This document shows positions 23,411-35,320 of a stretch of 64,000 bases of DNA, in pieces (the stretch's first letter is position 1; each line of letters starts with the position of its first letter). Made by a program: the position numbers and the translations under genes. Where the stretch lies: assembly GCA_920105625.2 (NCBI GenBank), contig OV050030.1:242885889-242949888 (forward strand), in the 5' to 3' direction. Below the pieces are notes generated by a model, which saw nothing but the letters and a program-made list of their open reading frames with translations, did not search any database and had not been told where the DNA came from. This DNA comes from Clusia tigrina (taxonomy: Eukaryota > Arthropoda > Insecta > Diptera > Clusiidae).

Positions 23411-26400
23411 CGAGTACTTTATTGTTACAAAATTTCAAGGTTTTATGACGGTCCATTAAAAAGTTACAAGCATTTGTATGTTGCAAACTTTGATAGGTAT
23501 AGGACGTACCGTATAGAAGTTAGGGCCATTTGAAGTTTTATCAGTGTTTGATTTAGGACGCAAGGGTAGCATAGCTTTGAGCGATAGCGTAAATTGACAA
23601 GAGGCTCGAGTACTTTATTGTTATAAAATTTCAAGGATTTATGACGCTCCAGTAAAAAGTTACAAGCATTTGTATGTTGCAAACTTTGATAGGTGTAGGA
23701 CGTACCGTATAGAAGTTAGGGCCATTTGAAGTTTTATCAGTGTTTGATTTGGGACTCAAGGGTAGCATAGCTTTGAGCAATATCTTAAATTGACAAGAGG
23801 CTCGAGTACTTTATTGTTACAAAATTTCAAGGTTTTATGACGCTCCAGTAAAAAGTTACAAGCATTTGTATGTTGCAACTTTGATAGGTGTAGGACGTAC
23901 CATATAGAAGTTAGGGCCATTTGAAGTTTTATCAGTGTTTGATTTGGGACTCAAGGGTAGTATAGCTTTGAGCGATAGTTTAAATTGACAAGAGGCTCAA
24001 ATACTTTATTGTTACAAAATTTCAAAGTTTTATGACGCTCCCGTAAAAAGTTACAGGCATTTGTATGTTGCATACTTTGATAGGTGTAGGACGTACCGTA
24101 TAGAAGTTAGGGCCATTTGAAGTTTTATCAGTGTTTGATTTGGGACTCAAGGGTAGCATAGCTTTGAGCGATAGCTTAAATTGGCAAGAGGCTCGAGTAC
24201 TTTATTGTTACAAAATTTCAAGGTTTTATGACGCTCCAGTAAAAAGTTACAAGCATTTGTATGTTGCAAACTTTGATAGGTGTAGGAGGTACCATATAGA
24301 AGTTAGGGCCATTTGAAGTTTTATCAGTGTTTGATTTGGGACTCAAGGTTAGCATAGTTTTGAGCGATAGCTTAAATTGACAAGAGGCTCGAGTACTTTA
24401 TTGTTACAAAATTTCAAGGTTTTATGACGCTCCAGTAAAAAGTTACAAGCATTTGTAAACTTTGATAGGTGTAGGACGTACCGTATAGAAGTTAGGGCCA
24501 TTTGAAGTTTTATCAGTGTTTGATTTGGGACTCAAAGGTAGCGTAGCTTTGAGCGATAGCTTAAATTGACAAGAGGCTCAAGTACTTTATTGTTACAAAA
24601 TTTCAACGTTTTATGACGCACCAGTAAAAAGTTACAAGCATTTGTATGTAGCAAACTTTGATAGGTGTAGGATGCACCGTATAGAAGTTAGGGCCATTTG
24701 ATGTTTTATCAGTGTTTGATTTGGGACTCAAGGGTAGCATAGATTTTTGAAGGTTTTATGACGCTCCAGTAAAAAGTTACAAGCATTTGTATGTTGCAAA
24801 CTTTCATAGGTGTAGGAGGTACCGTATAGAAGTTAGGGCCATTTGAAGTTTTATCAGTGTTTGATTTGGGACTCAGGGTTAACATAGCTTTGAGCGATAG
24901 CTTAAATTGACAAGAGGCTCGAGTACTTTATTGTTACAAAATTTCAAGGTTTTATGACGCTCCAGTAAAAAGTTACAAGCATTTGTAAACTTTGATAGGT
25001 GTAGGACGTACCGTATAGAAGTTAGGGCCAATTGAAGTTTTATCAGTGTTTGATTTGGGACTCAAGGGTAGCATAGCTTTGAGCGATAGCTTAAATTGAC
25101 AAGAGGCTCGAGTACTTTATTGTTACAAAATTTCAAGGCTTTATGACGCTCCAGTAAAAAGTTTCAAGCATTTATATGTTGCAAACTTTGATAGGTATAG
25201 GATGCACCGTATAGAAGTTAGGGCCATTTGAAGTTTTATCAATGTTTGATTTGGGACTCAAGGGTAGCATAGCTTTGAGCGATAGCTTAAATTGACAAGA
25301 GGCTCGATTACTTTATTGTTACAAAATTTCAAGGCTTTATGACGCTCCAGTAAAAAGCTACAAGCATTTGTATGTTGCAAACTTTGATAGGTGTAGGACG
25401 TACCGTATAGAAGTTAGGGCCATTTGAAGTTTTATCAGTGTGTGATTTGGGAATCAATGGTAGCATAGCTTTGAGCGATAGCTTAAATTGACAAGAGGCT
25501 CGAGTACTTTATTGTTACAAAATTTCAAGGTTTTATGACGCTCCAGTAAAAAGTTACAAGCATTTGTATGTTGCAAACTTTGATAGGTATAGGACGTACC
25601 GTATAGAAGTTAGGGCCATTTGAAGTTTTATCAGTGTTTGATTTAGGACGCAAGGGTAGCATAGCTTTGAGCGATAGCGTAAATTGACAAGAGGCTCGAG
25701 TACTTTATTGTTACAAAATTTCAAGGTTTTATGACGGTCCATTAAAAAGTTACAAGCATTTGTATGTTGCAAACTTTGATAGGTATAGGACGTACCGTAT
25801 AGAAGTTAGGGCCATTTGAAGTTTTATCAGTGTTTGATTTAGGACGCAAGGGTAGCATAGCTTTGAGCGATAGCGTAAATTGACAAGAGGCTCGAGTACT
25901 TTATTGTTATAAAATTTCAAGGATTTATGACGCTCCAGTAAAAAGTTACAAGCATTTGTATGTTGCAAACTTTGATAGGTGTAGGACGTACCGTATAGAA
26001 GTTAGGGCCATTTGAAGTTTTATCAGTGTTTGATTTGGGACTCAAGGGTAGCATAGCTTTGAGCGATATCTTAAATTGACAAGAGGCTCGAGTACTTTAT
26101 TGTTACAAAATTTCAAGGTTTTATGACGCTCCAGTAAAAAGTTACAAGCATTTGTATGTTGCAACTTTGATAGGTGTAGGACGTACCATATAGAAGTTAG
26201 GGCCATTTGAAGTTTTATCAGTGTTTGATTTGGGACTCAAGGGTAGTATAGCTTTGAGCGATAGTTTAAATTGACAAGAGGCTCAAATACTTTATTGTTA
26301 CAAAATTTCAAAGTTTTATGACGCTCCCGTAAAAAGTTACAGGCATTTGTATGTTGCATACTTTGATAGGTGCAGGACGTACCGTATAGAAGTTAGGGCC

Positions 26401-26690
26401 ATTTGAAGTTTTATCAGTGTTTGATTTGGGACTCAAGGGTAGCATAGCTTTGAGCGATAGCTTAAATTGGCAAGAGGCTCGAGTACTTTATTGTTACAAA
26501 ATTTCAAGGTTTTATGACGCTCCAGTAAAAAGTTACAAGCATTTGTATGTTGCAAACTTTGATAGGTGTAGGAGGTACCATATAGAAGTTAGGGCCATTT
26601 GAAGTTTTATCAGTGTTTGATTTGGGACTCAAGGTTAGCATAGTTTTGAGCGATAGCTTAAATTGACAAGAGGCTCGAGTACTTTATTGT
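23410..26690. repeat. Higher-order repeat, 2,286 bp, about 1.4 copies
   Basis: The CGGTCCATTAAAAAG monomer at about 23,450 repeats at about 25,736, the TATAAAATTTCAAGGATTT monomer repeats at the same offset, and the AAATTGGCAAG monomer with ACCATATAG at 24,131 repeats at 26,417, all 2,286 bp apart. Twelve monomers minus 66 bp matches the indels present: 51 bp lost near 24,745, 7 bp lost twice in GCATTTGTAAACTTTG, and one base in TGTTGCAACTTTG. Inside the unit, about 25,020-25,530 matches 22,350-22,850. The extra monomer at about 25,554-25,749 lies just before the second copy. Confidence 0.75.
24735..24760. repeat. Truncated monomer, 51 bp missing
   Basis: GGGTAGCATAG runs directly into ATTTTTGAAGGTTTTATG. 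The segment from TTTGAGCGATAGC to AAAATTTC, about 51 bp net, is absent. The same junction appears near 27,230 and 33,055, marking these segments as copies of one ancestor. Confidence 0.85.
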
Positions 26691-27030
26691 AAAAAAATTT
26701 CAAGGTTTTATGACGCTTCAGTAAAAAGTTACAGGCATTTGTATGTTGCAAACTTTGATAGGTGTGGGACGTACCGTATAGAAGTTAGGGCCATTTGAAA
26801 TTTTATCAGTGATTGATTTGGGACTCAAGGGTAGCGTAGCTTTGAGCGATAGCTTAAATTGACAAGAGGCTCGAGTACTTTATTGTTACAAAATTTCAAG
26901 GTTTTATGACGCTCCAGTAAAAAGTTACAAGCATTTGTAAACTTTGATAGGTGTAGGACGTACCGTATAGAAGTTAGGGCCATTTGAAGTTTTATCAGTG
27001 TTTGATTTGGGACTCAAAGGTAGCGTAGCT
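26690..27030. repeat. Linking monomers, with a 7-bp-deleted copy
   Basis: An ACAGGC monomer with TTGTAAAAAAATTTC and GACGCTTCAG (26,690-26,880) is inserted relative to the related run at 24,3xx-24,9xx. It is followed by the GCATTTGTAAACTTTG monomer near 26,932. Offsets to the earlier run change from 2,286 to 2,482 bp here, an increase of exactly one monomer. Confidence 0.65.
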
Positions 27031-29494
27031 TTGAGCGATAGCTTAAATTGACAAGAGGCTCAAGTACTTTATTGTTACAAAATTTCAACGTTTTATGACG
27101 CACCAGTAAAAAGTTACAAGCATTTGTATGTAGCAAACTTTGATAGGTGTAGGATGCACCGTATAGAAGTTAGGGCCATTTGATGTTTTATCAGTGTTTG
27201 ATTTGGGACTCAAGGGTAGCATAGATTTTTGAAGGTTTTATGACGCTCCAGTAAAAAGTTACAAGCATTTGTATGTTGCAAACTTTCATAGGTGTAGGAG
27301 GTACCGTATAGAAGTTAGGGCCATTTGAAGTTTTATCAGTGTTTGATTTGGGACTCAAGGTTAACATAGCTTTGAGCGATAGCTTAAATTGACAAGAGGC
27401 TCGAGTACTTTATTGTTACAAAATTTCAAGGTTTTATGACGCTCCAGTAAAAAGTTACAAACATTTGTATGTTGAGAATTTTGATAGGTACAGGATGCAC
27501 CGTATAGAAGTTAGGGCCATTTGAATTTTATCAGTGTTTGATTTGGGACTCAAGGTTAGCATAGCTTTGAGCGATAGCTTAAATTGACAAGAGGCCCAAG
27601 TACTTTATTGTTACAAAATTTTAACGTTTTATGACGCTCCAGTAAAAAGTTACAGGCATTTGTATGTTGCAAACTTTGATAGGTGTAGGACGTACCGTAT
27701 AGAAGTTAGGGCCAATTGAAGTTTTATCAGTGTTTGATTTGGGACTCAAGGGTAGCATAGCTTTGAGCGATAGCTTAAATTGACAAAAGGCTCGAGTACT
27801 TTATTGTTACAAAATTTCAATGTTTTATGACGCTCCAGTAAAAAGTTACATTTGTATGTTGCAAACTTTGATAGGTGTAGGACGTACCGTATAGAAGTTA
27901 GGGACATTTGAAGTTTTATCAGTGTTTGATTTGGGACTCAAGGGTAGCATAGCTTTAAGCGATATCTTAAATTGACAAGAGGCTCGAGTACTTTATTGTT
28001 ACAAAATGTCAAGGTTTTATGACGCTCCAGTATAAAGTTACAAGCATTTGTATGTTGCAAACTTTGATAGGTGTAGGACGTACCGTATAGAAGTTAGGGC
28101 CATTTGATGTTTTATCAGTGTTTGATTTGGGACTCAAGGGTAGCATTGCTTTGAGCGATAGCTTACATTGACAAGAGGCTCGAGTACTTCATTGTTACAA
28201 AATTTCAGTGTTTTATGACTCTCCAGTAAAAACTTACAAGCATATGTATGTTGCAAACTTAGACAGGTGTAGGATGATCGTATAGAAGTTAGGGCCATTG
28301 GAAGTTTTATCAGTGTTTGATTTGGGACTCAAGGGTAGCATAGCTTTGAGCGATAGCTTAGATTGACAAGAGGCTCGCGTACTTTATTGTTACAAAATTT
28401 CAAGGTTTTATGACGGTCCATTAAAAAGTTACAAGCATTTGTATGTTGCAAACTTTGATAGGTATAGGACGTACCGTATAGAAGTTAGCGCCATTTGAAG
28501 TTTTATCAGTGTTTGATTTAGGACGCAAGGGTAGCATAGCTTTGAGCGATAGCGTAAATTGACAAGAGGCTCGAGTACTTTATTGTTACAAAATTTCAAG
28601 GATTTATGACGCTCCAGTAAAAAGTTACAAGCATTTGTATGTTGCAAACTTTCATAGGTGTAGGATGCACCGTATAGAAGTTAGGGCCAATTGAAGTTTT
28701 ATCAGTGTTTGATTTGGAACTCAAGGGTAGCATAGCTTTGAGCGATAGCTTAAATTGACAAAAGGCTCGAGTACTTTATTGTTACAAAATTTCAATGTTT
28801 TATGACGCTCCAGTAAAAAGTTACAAGCATTTGTATGTTGCAAACTTTGATAGGTGTAGGTCGTACCGTATAGAAGTTAGGGCCATTTGAAGTTTTATCA
28901 GTGTTTGATTTGGGACTCAAGGGTAGCATAGCTTTAAGCGATATCTTAAATTGACAAGAGGCTCGAGTACTTTATTGTTACGAAATTTCAAGGTTTTATG
29001 ACGCTCCAGTATAAAGTTACAAGCATTTGTATGTTGCAAACTTTGATAGGTGTAGACGTACCGTATAGAAGTTAGGGCCATTTGAAGTTTTATCTGTGTT
29101 TGATTTGGGACTCAAGGGTAGTATAGCTTTGAGCGATAGCTTACATTGACAAGAGGCTCGAGTACTTCATTGTTACAAAATTTCAGTGTTTTATGACTCT
29201 CCAGTAAAAACTTACAAGCATATGTATGTTGCAAACTTTGACAGGTGTAGGATGATCGTATAGAAGTTAGGGCCATTGGAAGTTTTATCAGTGTTTGATT
29301 TGGGACTCAAGGGTAGCATAGCTTTGAGCGATAGTCTAAATTGACAAGTGGCTCGAGTACATTATTGTTACAAAATTTCAAGGTTTTATGACGTTCCAGT
29401 CAAAAGTTACAAGCATTTGTATGTTGCAAACTTTGATAGGTGTAGGACGTACCGTATAGAAGTTAGGGCCATTTGAAGTTTTATCAGTGATTGA

Positions 29495-32400
29495 TTTGGG
29501 ACTCAAGGGTAGCATAGCTTTGAGCAATAGCTTAAATTGACAAGAGGCTCGAGTACTTTATTGTTACAAAATTTCAAGGTTTTACGACGCTCCAGTAAAA
29601 AGTTACAGGCATTTGTATGTTGCAAACTTTGATAGGTGTAGGACGTACCGTATAGAAGTTAGGGCCATTTGAAGTTTTATCAGTGTTTGATTTGGTACTC
29701 AAGGGTAGCATAGCTTTGAGCGATAGCTTAAATTGACAAGAGGCTCGAGTACTTTATTGTTACAAAATTTCAAGGTTTTATGACGCTCCAGTAAAAAGTT
29801 ACAAGCATTTGTATGTTGCAAACTTTGATAGGTGTAGGAGGTACCATATAGAAGTTAGGGCCATTTGAAGTTTTATCAGTATTTGATTTGGGACTCAAGG
29901 GTAGCATAGCTTTGAACGATAGCTTAAATTGACAAGAGGCTCGAGTACTTCATTGTTACAAAATTTCAATGTTTTATGACGCTCCAGTAAAAACTTACAA
30001 GCATATGTATGTTGCAAACTTTGACAGGTGTAGGATGACCGTATAGAAGTTAGGGCCATTGGAAGTTTTATCAGTGTTTGATTTGGGACTCAAGGGTAGC
30101 ATAGCTTTGAGCGATAGCTTAAATTGGCAAGAGGCTCGAGTACTTTATTGTTACAAAATTTGAAGGTTTTATGACGGTCCATTAAAAAGTTACAAGCATT
30201 TGTATGTTGCAAACTTTGATAGGTGTAGGAGGTACCGTATAGAAGTTAGGGCCATTTGAAGTTTTATCAGTGTTTGATTTGGGACTCAAGGTTAGCATAG
30301 CTTTGAGCGATAGCTTAAATTGACAAGAGGCTCGAGTACTTTATTGTTACAAAATTTCAAGGTTTTATGACGCTCCAGTTAGAAGTTACAAGCATTTGTA
30401 TGTTGAGAACTTTGATAGATATAGGATGCACCGTATAGAAGTTAGGGCCAATTGAAGTTTTATCAGTGTTTGATTTGGGACTCAAGGGTAGCATAGCTTT
30501 GAGCGATAGCTTAAATTGACAAGAGGCTCGAGTACTTTATTGTTAAAAAATTTCAAGGTTTTATGACACTCCAGTAAAAAGTTACAGGCATTTGTATGTT
30601 GCAAACTTTGATAGGTGTGGGACGTACCGTATAGAAGTTAGGGCCATTTGAAGTTTTATCAGTGATTGATTTGGCACTCAAGGGTAGCATAGCTTTGAGC
30701 GATAGCTTAAATTGACAAGAGACTCGAGTACTTTATTGTTACAAAATTTCAAGGTTTTATGACGCTCCGGTATAAAGTGGCAAGCAGTTGTATGTTGCAA
30801 ACTTTGATAGGTGTAGGACGTGCCGTATAGAAGTTAGGGCCATTTGAAGTTTTATCAGTGTTTGATTTGGGACTCAAGGGTAGCATAGCTTTGAGCGATA
30901 GCGTAAATTGACAAGAGGCTCGAGTACTTTATTGTTACAAAATTTCAAGGCTTTATGACGCTCCAGTAAAAAGTTACAAGCATTTGTATGTTGCAAACTT
31001 TGATAGGTATAGGATGCACCGTATAGAAGTTAGGGCCATTTGAAGTTTTATCAGTGTTTGATTTGGGACTCAAGGGTAGCATAGCTTTGAGCGATAACTT
31101 AAATTGACAAGAGGCTCGATTACTTTATTGTTACAAAATTTCAAGGCTTTATGACGCTCCAGTAAAAAGCTACAAGTATTTGTATGTTGCAAACTTTGAT
31201 AGGTATAGGATGCACCGTATAGAAGTTAGGGCCATTTGATGTTTTATCAGTGTTTGATTTGGGACTCAAGGGTAGCATAGATTTGAGCGATAGCTTAAAT
31301 TGACAAGAGGCTCCAGTACTTTATTGTTACAAAATTTCAAGGTTTTAGGACGCTCCAGTAAAAAGTTACAAGCATTTGTATGTAGCAAACTTTGATAGGT
31401 GTGGGACGTACCGTATAGAAGTTAGGGCCATTTGAAGTTTTATCACTGTTTGATTTGGGACTCAAGGGCTTAGAGCTTTATAGCTTTAAGCGATATCTTA
31501 AGTTGACAAGAGGCTCGAGTACTTTATTGTTACAAAATTTCAAGGTTTTATGACGCCCCGGTATAAAGTGACAAGCAGTTGTATTTTGCAAACTTTGATA
31601 GGTGTAGGACGTGCCGTATAGAAGTTAGGGCCATTTGAAGTTTTATCAGTGTTTGATTTGGGACTCAAGGGTAGCATAGCTTTGAGCAATAGCTTAAATT
31701 GACAAGAGGCTCGAGTACTTTATTGTTAAAAAATTTCAAGGTTTTACGACGCTCCAGTAAAAAGTTACAGGCATTTGTATGTTGCAAACTTTGATAGGTG
31801 TAGGACGTACCGTATAGAAGTTAGGGCCATTTGAAGTTTTATCAGTGTTTGATTTGGTACTCAAGGGTAGCATAGCTTTGAGCGATAGCTTAAATTGACA
31901 AGAGGCTCGAGTACTTTATTGTTACAAAATTTCAAGGTTTTATGACGCTCCAGTAAAAAGTTACAAGCATTTGTATGTTGCAAACTTTGATAGGTGTAGG
32001 AGGTACCATATAGAAGTTAGGGCCATTTGAAGTTTTATCAGTATTTGATTTGGGACTCAAGGGTAGCATAGCTTTGAACGATAGCTTAAATTGACAAGAG
32101 GCTCGAGTACTTCATTGTTACAAAATTTCAATGTTTTATGACGCTCCAGTAAAAACTTACAAGCATATGTATGTTGCAAACTTTGACAGGTGTAGGATGA
32201 CCGTATAGAAGTTAGGGCCATTGGAAGTTTTATCAGTGTTTGATTTGGGACTCAAGGGTAGCATAGCTTTGATCGATAGCTTAAATTGGCAAGAGGCTCG
32301 AGTACTTTATTGTTACAAAATTTGAAGGTTTTATGACGGTCCATTAAAAAGTTACAAGCATTTGTATGTTGCCAACTTTGATAGGTGTAGGAGGTACCGT

Positions 32401-32845
32401 ATAGAAGTTAGGGCCATTTGAAGTTTTATCAGTGTTTGATTTGGGACTCAAGGTTAGCATAGCTTTGAGCGATAGCTTAAATTGACAAGAGGCTCGAGTA
32501 CTTTATTGTTACAAAATTTCAAGGTTTTATGACGCTCCAGTTAGAAGTTACAAGCATTTGTATGTTGAGAACTTTGATAGATATAGGATGCACCGTATAG
32601 AAGTTAGGGCCAATTGAAGTTTTATCAGTGTTTGATTTGGGACTCAAGGGTAGCATAGCTTTGAGCGATAGCTTAAATTGACAAGAGGCTCGAGTACTTT
32701 ATTGTTAAAAAATTTCAAGGTTTTATGACACTCCAGTAAAAAGTTACAGGCATTTGTATGTTGCAAACTTTGATAGGTGTGGGACGTACCGTATAGAAGT
32801 TAGGGCCATTTGAAGTTTTATCAGTGATTGATTTGGCACTCAAGG
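29495..32845. repeat. Nested 2,162-bp HOR, 1.5 copies (first unit)
   Basis: TTTGAGCAATAGC with TTTTACGACGCTCC at about 29,519 recurs at 31,681, and AGTATTTGATTTGG with TTTGAACGATAGC at 29,880 recurs at 32,042. The period is 11 monomers plus 6 bp (the 7-bp insertion near 31,470, less one base in GGATGACCG). The second copy is interrupted by the 5,826-bp unit boundary near 32,845-32,856, so the larger duplication happened after this one. Confidence 0.82.
31465..31490. repeat. 7-bp insertion variant monomer
   Basis: GACTCAAGGG is followed by CTTAGAGCTTTATAGC where other monomers have TAGCATAGC, a net gain of 7 bp. It occurs also near 37,292 and 39,454, always on a GATATCTTAAGTTGAC monomer. The related monomers near 41,611, 45,024, 49,717 and 53,131 lack the insertion. 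Confidence 0.8.
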
Positions 32846-35320
32846 TTAGCATAGCTTTGAGCGATAGCTTAAATTGACAAGAGGCTCAAGTACTTTATTG
32901 TTACAAAATTTCAACGTTTTATGACGCACCAGTAAAAAGTTACAAGCATTTGTATGTAGCAAACTTTGATAGGTGTAGGATGCACCGTATAGAAGTTAGG
33001 GCCATTTGATGTTTTATCAGTGTTTGATTTGGGACTCAAGGGTAGCATAGATTTTTGAAGGTTTTATGACGCTCCAGTAAAAAGTTACAAGCATTTGTAT
33101 GTTGCAAACTTTCATAGGTGTAGGAGGTACCGTATAGAAGTTAGGGCCATTTGAAGTTTTATCAGTGTTTGATTTGGGACTCAAGGTTAACATAGCTTTG
33201 AGCGATAGCTTAAATTGACAAGAGGCTCGAGTACTTTATTGTTACAAAATTTCAAGGTTTTATGACGCTCCAGTAAAAAGTTACAAACATTTGTATGTTG
33301 AGAATTTTGATAGGTACAGGATGCACCGTATAGAAGTTAGGGCCATTTGAATTTTATCAGTGTTTGATTTGGGACTCAAGGTTAGCATAGCTTTGAGCGA
33401 TAGCTTAAATTGACAAGAGGCCCAAGTACTTTATTGTTACAAAATTTTAACGTTTTATGACGCTCCAGTAAAAAGTTACAGGCATTTGTATGTTGCAAAC
33501 TTTGATAGGTGTAGGACGTACCGTATAGAAGTTAGGGCCAATTGAAGTTTTATCAGTGTTTGATTTGGGACTCAAGGGTAGCATAGCTTTGAGCGATAGC
33601 TTAAATTGACAAAAGGCTCGAGTACTTTATTGTTACAAAATTTCAATGTTTTATGACGCTCCAGTAAAAAGTTACATTTGTATGTTGCAAACTTTGATAG
33701 GTGTAGGACGTACCGTATAGAAGTTAGGGACATTTGAAGTTTTATCAGTGTTTGATTTGGGACTCAAGGGTAGCATAGCTTTAAGCGATATCTTAAATTG
33801 ACAAGAGGCTCGAGTACTTTATTGTTACAAAATGTCAAGGTTTTATGACGCTCCAGTATAAAGTTACAAGCATTTGTATGTTGCAAACTTTGATAGGTGT
33901 AGGACGTACCGTATAGAAGTTAGGGCCATTTGATGTTTTATCAGTGTTTGATTTGGGACTCAAGGGTAGCATTGCTTTGAGCGATAGCTTACATTGACAA
34001 GAGGCTCGAGTACTTCATTGTTACAAAATTTCAGTGTTTTATGACTCTCCAGTAAAAACTTACAAGCATATGTATGTTGCAAACTTAGACAGGTGTAGGA
34101 TGATCGTATAGAAGTTAGGGCCATTGGAAGTTTTATCAGTGTTTGATTTGGGACTCAAGGGTAGCATAGCTTTGAGCGATAGCTTAGATTGACAAGAGGC
34201 TCGAGTACTTTATTGTTACAAAATTTCAAGGTTTTATGACGGTCCATTAAAAAGTTACAAGCATTTGTATGTTGCAAACTTTGATAGGTATAGGACGTAC
34301 CGTATAGAAGTTAGCGCCATTTGAAGTTTTATCAGTGTTTGATTTAGGACGCAAGGGTAGCATAGCTTTGAGCGATAGCGTAAATTGACAAGAGGCTCGA
34401 GTACTTTATTGTTACAAAATTTCAAGGATTTATGACGCTCCAGTAAAAAGTTACAAGCATTTGTATGTTGCAAACTTTCATAGGTGTAGGATGCACCGTA
34501 TAGAAGTTAGGGCCAATTGAAGTTTTATCAGTGTTTGATTTGGAACTCAAGGGTAGCATAGCTTTGAGCGATAGCTTAAATTGACAAAAGGCTCGAGTAC
34601 TTTATTGTTACAAAATTTCAATGTTTTATGACGCTCCAGTAAAAAGTTACAAGCATTTGTATGTTGCAAACTTTGATAGGTGTAGGTCGTACCGTATAGA
34701 AGTTAGGGCCATTTGAAGTTTTATCAGTTTTTGATTTGGGACTCAAGGGTAGCATAGCTTTAAGCGATATCTTAAATTGACAAGAGGCTCGAGTACTTTA
34801 TTGTTACAAAATTTCAAGGTTTTATGACGCTCCAGTATAAAGTTACAAGCATTTGTATGTTGCAAACTTTGATAGGTGTAGACGTACCGTATAGAAGTTA
34901 GGGCCATTTGAAGTTTTATCTGTGTTTGATTTGGGACTCAAGGGTAGTATAGCTTTGAGCGATAGCTTACATTGACAAGAGGCTCGAGTACTTCATTGTT
35001 ACAAAATTTCAGTGTTTTATGACTCTCCAGTAAAAACTTACAAGCATATGTATGTTGCAAACTTTGACAGGTGTAGGATGATCGTATAGAAGTTAGGGCC
35101 ATTGGAAGTTTTATCAGTGTTTGATTTGGGACTCAAGGGTAGCATAGCTTTGAGCGATAGTCTAAATTGACAAGTGGCTCGAGTACATTATTGTTACAAA
35201 ATTTCAAGGTTTTATGACGTTCCAGTCAAAAGTTACAAGCATTTGTATGTTGCAAACTTTGATAGGTGTAGGACGTACCGTATAGAAGTTAGGGCCATTT
35301 GAAGTTTTATCAGTGATTGA

